A stretch of 64,000 nt of DNA, taken from positions 1,853,985 to 1,917,984 of the forward strand of contig NZ_LT671675.1 in NCBI RefSeq assembly GCF_900143685.1. The letters run 5' to 3'. Within the stretch, counting starts at the first letter, position 1. Each line of letters starts with the position of its first letter. The notes under the pieces are model-generated. The model was not told where the DNA came from. It saw nothing but the letters and a program-made list of their open reading frames with translations, and did no database searches. Position numbers and translations under genes: made by a program. The stretch is from Parolsenella massiliensis (GTDB lineage Bacteria > Actinomycetota > Coriobacteriia > Coriobacteriales > Atopobiaceae). Shown here piece by piece: positions 54,701 to 64,000 of this stretch.

Positions 54701-56183
54701 TCGCCTCTTCCTTGAGGCTCGACCCGTAGAATACGCGGATGGGGAGCGTCAGCGTCACGTCACCGGTTCCCGCATCCTCATCGACGTTGAAATGACGAAG
54801 CGGAATGAGAGATGCCGGAATGGAGACGGTCACCTTGTCGCCAGTCCGGGCAACATCGGAGCGCTCGACGCGAATAATGGCGTCGGCGAGGTCGCCCGTG
54901 GGATAGAGCACGTTGCCGGCCGCGCCATGGAATGTGTAGGTATCGACGTTGCCAGAGGTGGAGACATCGGGATTGGAGAAGACCTTGCTGGCAAAGACAA
55001 TGCTCTCGAAGCTGTCGACCTTCATGTAGTCGCCCAGCTGATCGGTAAACGTCACGTAGCCAGACGTGTTCTCGGCACCCTCGACGACATCAGTGGGATG
55101 ACCGGCCGCGCTCACGATGTCCTGCGAGATTCCACTAAAGACATCCTTGAGATCGTTGGCGCTCGTCGCGGTCTTATAGAAGTCGGAGTCAGTCGCGCGC
55201 GCACCAAGCTCGTCATACTTCGTTGCAGCGGGATAGTTGCTGGACACGGCGTGCAGGAACTTGTTCTCCTTCGTGGTATTCCATCTGTTGGGATCAGCGG
55301 AAGGATTGGCACCACTCTGGATGCCGACGGTGTAGATGGTGGTTCCGCCGTCCTTGAGGGCCTTGGCGGTGGAAACGGCGGAGTTGGCGACGGACTCGCT
55401 GAAGCTGTTGCTCTCAGTCGGCGTACCGTCTGTGAAGAACACAACGACCGTCTTAGCACCAGGGCGCGGGTTTTCATCGAGTGCCTTTTTGGCCTGGCTC
55501 ATGCCCTCGTCGGCGCGGGTGGCGCCGGCAGGCTCGATCGCGTTGATGCGGGAGGTGATGGTCCCCTTGCCGTCCTGCGTGCAGGCGGTGAGCCCAAGCA
55601 TGCGCTGGCTGTAGTTGTATTTGTATCTGTAGCCGCCAGACCAAGACCAATAGGTATCGTTGCCAATACGCTCCGTGCCGTCGCCGGCAAACTTCACCAC
55701 GGCGACGCGATGCTGCTGGCTTGCGTCTGAGATACCCTCGTTTGCCTTCGCAATCTCGCCGACGAAGGCATTGGCGGCGGCCTTGAGCGCATCGATGCGC
55801 TTGGTGGAGTCACGGTTGCCCATCGAGTCGTTCATCGAGCCAGAGGCATCGAGAACGAGAACGATGTCCAGGGGCGTCGAGGACGTCATCGTCAGGTTTG
55901 ACGTCGATGAGATGGCGGAGAGTGACGTCAGGAAGTCCGAGTCACCCTTCTTGATCGTCATGGTGCCGCCGGCGCCCGTGAGGTCGATGTCGCCATCCGA
56001 GACGGTTTTGTCCGTCCAGATGCGGCCAACGTTCTCCGTCGAATTCTCGAGACCCCAGTTGCGCCACGTTGACGCAGACGAGGGATCGGCGACCGTGGTG
56101 GCGCCAGCCATGGCGGCGAAGGCCGAGACAGGTGTCAACGTAAGGAATATCGCAAACAACAACAGAAGCCTTAGCCGCTTCAT
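48717..56183 (-). CDS. Giant sortase-anchored vWA / isopeptide-domain surface protein
   Basis: 2488 residues. An N-terminal signal peptide (MKRLRLLLLFAIFLTLTPVSAFA) precedes a vWA domain (about 105-380) with the MIDAS start DIVLVLDASGSMNDS (residues 106-120). From about residue 674 there are about twelve beta-sandwich domains of Spy0128/pilin type (the first closer to DUF7601). Each starts with an '..K.L.GR' lysine and ends in an 'F.N.Y' asparagine, with a conserved Glu in 'Y.I.E' between, the triad that makes internal Lys-Asn isopeptide bonds. Ends lie near residues 789, 944, 1079, 1219, 1374, 1508, 1639, 1791, 1924, 2199, 2319 and 2429. The eighth Spy0128-type domain has Asp (YEVAD) where Glu is expected. 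The C-terminus is FIPQTGD, a TM segment and KRGKRN, a sortase signal. Strong GGAGGAGGTCACC site. Confidence 0.92.
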   Translation of the reverse strand: MKRLRLLLLFAIFLTLTPVSAFAAMAGATTVADPSSASTWRNWGLENSTENVGRIWTDKTVSDGDIDLTGAGGTMTIKKGDSDFLTSLSAISSTSNLTMTSSTPLDIVLVLDASGSMNDSMGNRDSTKRIDALKAAANAFVGEIAKANEGISDASQQHRVAVVKFAGDGTERIGNDTYWSWSGGYRYKYNYSQRMLGLTACTQDGKGTITSRINAIEPAGATRADEGMSQAKKALDENPRPGAKTVVVFFTDGTPTESNSFSESVANSAVSTAKALKDGGTTIYTVGIQSGANPSADPNRWNTTKENKFLHAVSSNYPAATKYDELGARATDSDFYKTATSANDLKDVFSGISQDIVSAAGHPTDVVEGAENTSGYVTFTDQLGDYMKVDSFESIVFASKVFSNPDVSTSGNVDTYTFHGAAGNVLYPTGDLADAIIRVERSDVARTGDKVTVSIPASLIPLRHFNVDEDAGTGDVTLTLPIRVFYGSSLKEEAIDLLANPDEAMADYIANHTDAEGKVYFLANAYSGGADGDTMSAFTPATGNRYYYITEDAQLYLDAECTQRARGPLNGSVTYYYESSWYDIADGKATRASSVVSFPGSVAEGVTGAIATDESGYLILKKGSRRLTYINELRTDKDNNATATASTIINPHWNGTTVNVALGNNGRISLEQPGTLAISKTVAVPAGFDEGYYNDLDFMFNISIPDAAGKTFKATVRGEDGTVHGDESWDLRFDAAGNATHTLKHGETLYVYGLARGTAYTVTEEAASGFETSPSTTQEGVVEAGLETKAEFTNTYSATGTLSGGENLVGEKILNGRAWLAGDSFTFILQGLDGAPMPEGAEGDISRVVVTSPEGTSSGTPVAFNFGDIAYDAPSTYTYQIYEPAEEAATPGVSTSLALFTVTVTVEDNHDGTLDASAEITRVHDDLGADVSPDAATTNVARFTNIFDAASQEWAPIATKTLNDASGALSLQSGMFEFSLTPVGDAPMPADATELVGNNNAHGVVVFEGITFTGEDVGKTYQYKISEKVPVDPRPGMTYDTTVWIATVTVTHETVNGENLVMVSATYAREGESESRGEAAFENSYAPEAFTESGAITGEKHLVGRDMLDTDDFNFSLNLVSGPENGVISDMSLERESNGNVVNFKSGEMTFIEPGEYTFNIRENAPAEDSAGITWDRHVATATVTIVDDNGKLALGNVSYDNTTSAIDADKAVTDHAAFTNVYTPTEVAYYPGLTVSKVLTGRSMDMGVFSFTITGKDATAETGTTVATADEATALLADSDKSFSNTQRRASGIAEDMAKLSDVVFNAENANKTYAFDVAEIIPADEDKVPGVTYDNHTHEVVISVTDNFDGTLTVTTKIDGQIVSDDSRRVLFENKYHAEDASFATADFGLTKVLEGRDWRDGDSFAFLLEGVNGAPVPMGDDGAPSTRVVLGPDDVSDGAAMIDFGSIVYTQPGQYDYRVTEERGSAGGMGYSDNVATLRVTVRDNTETGKLEASVERVSGDREFVNTYDSSIPSDQLVSPHFSKVLEGREWREGDEFSFTISAKTDGAPLPVDVNGEEVTNVTVHDATEAADFTFGTIPFTYDMVRDGARTFVYEVRENASSITGISDDTHVATVTVTVADRGNGTMSAVVTNENNVFTNTYSSRLDYTAAGGLSVTKKMNGRAMSAGEFEFDVVANGDGDKLGIAGEHANSAAPDGDEALVVSSPAGVTFTQEDVGKVYSYTITEKGDNLGGVAYDATSYNVEITTDDDASAARLTVTTHVTSSSGIDNAYTYVAGSDANAAAKVSFVNSYAAAGETSPIVGTKSMTNGLMFDNDFNFRLAYGNDASKVVSTATNISGQVNFGVLSYDSAKLASLVDERLATRTGNTWTIPYVAYEVADGLSDKGVTSTASSFSFNVTVVDNGDGTLTCTADLPNGGLAFLNTYATGEPVSISLKGSKQLSVPEGLDGTDITGKFTFTVEGEAGAPMPTRTSTTNDANGNVDFGSITFKLDDLLKALGENGEANDAAGEAEGAGAVAGDAAAPGEPSPTPNAQPNEPAVGETGNPVVDSEPDTAPPATQEAAPTPSEGAASESAPTAEPGSASEAAPQALANHDVEADTVATASWRGSRRLMRVVSDTAAAAATDGEAVAGPVRERSRTFRYTITESGSVKGVTNDAQSTRVVYIRVTDNGLGKLTVARVDANGNELAGPAFTFTNSYSVTSTTSSVTDQIKVRKTLTGRTLDENEFTFELIEDGRVVATGTNDASGNVALSPIEYTAPGVHNYTIRERGHGTTANGVTYSDAAYRVTTTVVDNGDGTLYVTHELVDADEAEFENVYTAKSTKLALTAAKVLEGADLKAGQFTFKLSGGGVELTATNDANGQVTFSELSFTQAGTYTFTISEVNDGQQGVTYDETERKVTVTVEDDRLGNLIASVNQEELEACVFRNTYTKPEEPAKPSTPTPPTKFIPQTGDPIESAPIVVSAVLGVAILAVALVVSKRGKRN
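49770..50190 (-). other. Disordered insertion inside the ninth isopeptide domain
   Basis: Within residues about 1998-2137 of the giant protein, the sheet is interrupted between SITFKLDDLLKALGENGE and RTFRYTITESG by about 135 residues rich in Pro, Glu, Ala and Ser (GEPSPTPNAQPNEPAVGE, PPATQEAAPTPSEGAASES), ending in a basic WRGSRRLMR segment. The domain before and after is otherwise normal. Confidence 0.75.
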
Positions 56184-56451
56184 GGTGACCTCCTCCGACG
56201 AAAGCTAGATGACCGAGCTTATCGTCAGTAAATCGAGGTCAATTCGATAGGTCACATGTGTGCCAAACTTGAGAACTCGCAGGTAGATTAACCTATTCCA
56301 ATAATCACCGTTTCCGCGAACGGTAAGGGAAAACAAAGCCGCGAGTTGGTTGCGGAGGCGCATATCTGTCGATGCGAAAGGGCAATAAAGCGTGTTCGGA
56401 AGTGTCGAAACGAGCGTTTGATATCGACGGGCAGCGCCCCGTTCGCTCTCT

Positions 56452-57924
56452 CTATGCCTTCCCGCGGACCCTGAGTTCGTCGAGCCAGGCATCGAATTCT
56501 CGATAGAGACCAACGCGCGTGGTAACTCCCGCCTTCTCATAAATGGCGGAGATATGCCTCTGTGCCACACGGCGCGAGATGAACAGGCCATCCGCAATCT
56601 CTTGAACACCGAGGTCCGTAGTCAGGAGGGCCTGATACACTTCCCCTTCCCTCGCGGTGAGACCAATCTTCTCGGCGTATAGGGTAAGCGCCTCTTCGCG
56701 AGATGGAAGGGCGGGCTCCCAGATGAGGCCTTCGCCGACCCCCGCCTTCTCCTCGTCCAGGTTCTCCGTAATTCCCCACGCGATGTCGCGGACAAGGACG
56801 AGAAGGCAGACAACCGACAGCAAGCATGACACCGTCGTTGTCACGACCACGCCCAGTGACTCGAAGAGAGGACGCGCAAAGAGAGCGCCCAGAGCGCCCA
56901 CGAGACAGCTGATGGCGCTTCCCATACCTGCAACGATCTCCGGACAAGACGTCTTAGGCGCAACCCTCATGAAACTCGCGCTGAGATACATGACATAGAA
57001 AGAGCCATATATTCCTGTGATGAGAGTTGCGGAGGACATTCCCGCCGGCGTTTCCGCCGCGGGCACCGCCGCAGCGAAAAGGAACATCGCACATATCGTG
57101 ATGAGGGAGCGAAGGCGGCCTTTCTTCAGGTCAAACAACACGCCGACGAGTGGAAGCGAAAGCGAGTAGGCGATCTTGGAGAGACCGGTGCTGAGGATAT
57201 TCCCGTTTGCATAGCTCCAGACAAGAACGCCGTCGAGAAGACCATAGTCGAGGGTCATGGCAGTGGCAGCAACTGCAAGAAGGACAATCGACCCCTTGCT
57301 CACGCCGGATGTCTGCTGTGGCGATGGCTGGCGGGCGTACAACCACCGCCTCGCGGGGCGGCCGGCAAACCACAAAATGACAATCGCACTCAGGGCCACG
57401 CAAATCACAAAGGCCACAGGGGTCATCCCGAGGGCCTCGACAAGATACTGGAGCAGCAAAGCAACACCCATGCCAATTCCAAGCGCTCGCCCAGAGACCG
57501 TGCTCTCGAATGACACGAGGCTAAACCCATAGTGGACGGCGGCGCCAATGTAGCCAAGGGCCAGAATCGTCGCACAGCTCGCAATAAGGAAGCCAGGCAG
57601 GCGAAGGGTCGCCACCATCCCAATGGCTCCGGTGACGCAAAGAGACATCGCGGCGGCAGTGGCAGTTCTTTTCTCCATCGAGCCTGAAAGATAGGATAAA
57701 GCAACCCAAAAGAGGACATAACCAAGCCTCGTAAAGGCGAGCAGAATCGCATATACGCTCCCTATGACGCCAGGCTCCGCAAGGCGAGGAGTACGCCCGA
57801 GCGTTACGGACATGCATAGCTTCCAGGTGAAGAAGTAGAGGGAGAAAGAGGCAACCTCAATGGATAGCGGCCACGAGAGAAGGTGGAAGGGAGCAATATG
57901 CTGGAGCTTTCTAGTTGCGCGCAC
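56452..57924 (-). CDS. LuxR-type regulator with 12-TM membrane domain
   Basis: 490 residues. The first about 400 form twelve hydrophobic segments arranged like an MFS transporter. The C-terminal 70 are a LuxR/FixJ DNA-binding domain: IGLTAREGEVYQALLTTDLGVQEIADGLFISRRVAQRHISAIYEKAGV (about 425-480). Such fused membrane regulators are typical of Coriobacteriia and are thought to sense an unknown ligand. The gene lies 268 nt upstream of the giant adhesin on the same strand, so it is a good candidate regulator of it. TGACC-N-CGA-like repeats occur in the gap. Confidence 0.85.
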   Translation of the reverse strand: MRATRKLQHIAPFHLLSWPLSIEVASFSLYFFTWKLCMSVTLGRTPRLAEPGVIGSVYAILLAFTRLGYVLFWVALSYLSGSMEKRTATAAAMSLCVTGAIGMVATLRLPGFLIASCATILALGYIGAAVHYGFSLVSFESTVSGRALGIGMGVALLLQYLVEALGMTPVAFVICVALSAIVILWFAGRPARRWLYARQPSPQQTSGVSKGSIVLLAVAATAMTLDYGLLDGVLVWSYANGNILSTGLSKIAYSLSLPLVGVLFDLKKGRLRSLITICAMFLFAAAVPAAETPAGMSSATLITGIYGSFYVMYLSASFMRVAPKTSCPEIVAGMGSAISCLVGALGALFARPLFESLGVVVTTTVSCLLSVVCLLVLVRDIAWGITENLDEEKAGVGEGLIWEPALPSREEALTLYAEKIGLTAREGEVYQALLTTDLGVQEIADGLFISRRVAQRHISAIYEKAGVTTRVGLYREFDAWLDELRVRGKA

Positions 57925-58135
57925 GAGTTTCCTCCCTTCATCTCTCCACCTATCTTCGCATGATATTCGAGAGGGGGAGACAATAAAAACAGCGACAAAA
58001 GTCCCAAATAATCATTGCTTTTAAAGCTGATATCAGAGCCTGGAAGAAGGATAACGATTACGCTCTTTCACGCTTCGTTGACAGGCATTCAGAAATGCCT
58101 TGAGGGCACAAATACCAGGCGCAGAGGAGGTCAGC

Positions 58136-58165
58136 ATAAAAAAACGCCGGAGAAGCACTCCGGCG
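58136..58165 (-). terminator. Terminator after tRNA-Ala
   Basis: CGCCGGAG/CTCCGGCG arms followed on the minus strand by TTTTTTTATG, 9 nt past the tRNA end. Confidence 0.9.
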
Positions 58166-58173
58166 AAACAGAC

Positions 58174-58249
58174 TGGTGGAGACGATGGGGATCGAACCCA
58201 CGACCTCAGGCTTGCAAAGCCCGCGCTCTCCCAACTGAGCTACGTCCCC
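58174..58249 (-). tRNA. tRNA-Ala (anticodon TGC)
   Basis: 76 nt with encoded CCA. It begins GGGGACGTAGCTCAG; the anticodon loop holds TTTGCAA (TGC). GTGGGTTCGATCCCC gives the T arm. Confidence 0.95.
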
Positions 58250-58256
58250 TTTTAGT

Positions 58257-58301
58257 AATAAACGCCCCAGCGGCGACTCGGCTCACGCTGGGGCGTTTAT
58301 T
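58257..58301. terminator. Hairpin between tRNA-Ile and tRNA-Ala
   Basis: AATAAACGCCCCAGC/GCTGGGGCGTTTATT, a perfect 15-bp stem. The A/T ends give a U-rich tail both ways, so tRNA-Ile may be separately terminated. Confidence 0.75.
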
Positions 58302-58311
58302 GGCGAAAAGG

Positions 58312-58388
58312 TGGTGGGCCCGACAAGGTTCGAACTTGTGACCTCCCGGTTATCAGCCGGACGCTCTGACCAACTGAGCTACGGGCCC
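58312..58388 (-). tRNA. tRNA-Ile (anticodon GAT)
   Basis: 77 nt with encoded CCA. It begins GGGCCCGTAGCTCAG; the anticodon loop is CTGATAA (GAT). ACAAGTTCGAACCTTGT is the T arm. Confidence 0.95.
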
Positions 58389-58568
58389 ACATGCGGTGTG
58401 TTCGCCACAACGCGCTTCGCTATAATAGAACATCGCCCAAACTAAGGTCAACTACTTTTTTCAAAAAAGTTTTTGGCCTGCCAAAATAGGCGACAACGGG
58501 TAGCATATCGCTACCAACGGACGGTGACAGCTGACCTCAACGCCGCTGTCACCACGAGAGGAGAAGGG

Positions 58569-59093
58569 ATGGACCACATGGTTGAGATGACGCTCAGAAA
58601 CCTCATCGTGGGAGGTGGCCCCATTCCCTCCGCCATCATCCTGCAGCCCGCCGGTGACGAGAACGACAGCGAGCTCGTCCTGCCCATCAGCGTTGGCACC
58701 GTGGACGCGGCCAACGTGGCGCGCGCCACGAACGCGGACGACCACAAGCGCCCGGCAACCCATGCCCTGCTCGTGGACACAATCGACGCACTAGGCGGCG
58801 AGCTCGAGAGCGTGAGCATCACCCGCGTCGAAGGTGCCACGTTCTTCGCCACGCTCGACGTTCGCTCGGCCACGGGCGAGCAGCACCACATCGATGCGCG
58901 CCCCTCGGACGCCATCTCCGCCGCCATCGAGGCGGACGCCCCCGTCCTCGCGAGTGAGGACGTGCTGGAGTGCGCCGGCCTCCCGGACTTCGCCGCCGTC
59001 GAGCGAGACGAGCAGGAGCGCGAGGCCGCCGAGTTCCACGACTTCGTCGAGAACCTCACCCCGGACGACTTCAAGGCCCCCAAGCAGAGCTAG
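58569..59093 (+). CDS. Bifunctional nuclease family protein (DUF151)
   Basis: 174 residues. HHIDARPSDAISAAIEADAPVLASEDVL is the core DUF151 motif ('DARPSDAI.LA......I...E.V'). The middle 'ALLVDTIDALGGELESVSITRVEGATFFATLDV' also fits. Related plant proteins have DNase and RNase activity; bacterial roles are unproven. The start has AGAGGAGAAGGG upstream and a strong bidirectional terminator follows. A Glu/Asp-rich C-terminal tail of about 35 residues extends past the domain. Confidence 0.82.
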   Translation: MDHMVEMTLRNLIVGGGPIPSAIILQPAGDENDSELVLPISVGTVDAANVARATNADDHKRPATHALLVDTIDALGGELESVSITRVEGATFFATLDVRSATGEQHHIDARPSDAISAAIEADAPVLASEDVLECAGLPDFAAVERDEQEREAAEFHDFVENLTPDDFKAPKQS

Positions 59094-59141
59094 AAAAAAA
59101 CAGGCCGCCCCAAAAGTGTCAGAGACTTTTGGGGCGGCCTG
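59094..59141. terminator. Bidirectional terminator
   Basis: A perfect 17-bp stem (CAGGCCGCCCCAAAAGT and its complement, 59101-59117 and 59125-59141), preceded by AAAAAAA. It lies directly after the DUF151 stop. Confidence 0.9.
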
Positions 59142-59147
59142 TTCATC

Positions 59148-59179
59148 AAAAAGGGAGGGGTACCATTGGCACCCCTCCC
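59148..59179 (-). terminator. Terminator of gyrA
   Basis: GGGAGGGGT/ACCCCTCCC arms followed on the minus strand by TTTTTGATG, just past the gyrA stop. Confidence 0.8.
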
Positions 59180-59185
59180 TAGTGG

Positions 59186-61885
<2,700 letters not shown>

Positions 61886-61938
61886 TTGTGGCCTTTCTCG
61901 TCTTAATTAAACCCTACAGGTTGGCTCGGGAAACCCGG

Positions 61939-63990
<2,052 letters not shown>

Positions 63991-64000
63991 CTAGGATGAA

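Noticed and set aside
50892-55730. A 1612-codon open frame on the plus strand opposite the giant adhesin.
   Set aside because: It mirrors the adhesin's codon bias (GC-rich third positions give long antisense frames), has no ribosome site and no recognisable domain, while the minus-strand frame has a complete signal-to-sortase layout.

Overview
The window looks like a high-GC actinobacterial chromosome of the class Coriobacteriia (Olsenella, Parolsenella or Collinsella-like). Supporting signs are a LuxR regulator with a 12-TM membrane domain, several mannose-family PTS genes, a giant vWA/isopeptide-domain surface protein, strong AGGAGG-type ribosome sites and many GTG/TTG starts. No single gene proves the genus. 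The gyrB-gyrA pair at the right edge, followed by rpsF-ssb-rpsR-rplI-dnaB further in, suggests the replication origin lies just beyond the right end. Most genes are on the minus strand, pointing away from that end.

Layout. 1-1842: end of a DeoR-type regulator, then a fructose-6-phosphate-aldolase-type gene divergent from a complete DeoR regulator. 1952-10813: an envelope and divalent-cation block with an NRAMP-related transporter lacking the DPGN motif, a PRC/MgtE-N/CBS membrane protein, a polysaccharide deacetylase split by a poly-C tract, PRC-barrel and YtxH proteins, a small cyanophycin-synthetase-N-like protein and a CNNM/CBS protein. 11167-20651: a sugar island with two DeoC-like aldolases flanking a GntR/UTRA regulator, an allulose-6-phosphate-type epimerase, two mannose-6-phosphate-isomerase-type enzymes, a complete IIA-IIB-IIC-IID mannose-family PTS and an RmlD-like reductase. 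20959-26918: a possible DUF559-type nuclease-fold protein, an EF-G-like GTPase, an L-2-hydroxyacid dehydrogenase and an RlmD/RumA-type methyltransferase.

27033-39184 is dominated by purine synthesis (purN, purM, purF, purE, purD, purA) interleaved with a class B sortase, a pyridoxamine-kinase-like gene, an ABC exporter and a NUDIX hydrolase. 39376-43128 holds dnaB and the rpsF-ssb-rpsR-rplI operon. 43521-48475 has a DUF4013 membrane protein, two tRNA-Ser genes, a TRIC/UPF0126 channel, typA and a small unknown. 48717-57924 encodes a 2488-residue sortase-anchored protein (vWA head plus about twelve isopeptide-type domains) preceded by the membrane LuxR regulator. 58174-63975 carries tRNA-Ala, tRNA-Ile, a DUF151 nuclease-family gene, gyrA and gyrB.

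The most interesting parts are: the sugar island, where four control regions share an ACATAT core; the giant adhesin, whose ninth isopeptide domain carries a long disordered insertion; the poly-C tract in the deacetylase; the NRAMP-related magnesium-transporter candidate beside an MgtE-N/CBS protein; and two families of dispersed intergenic repeats. All functional calls rest on reading motifs by eye; no database search was run.
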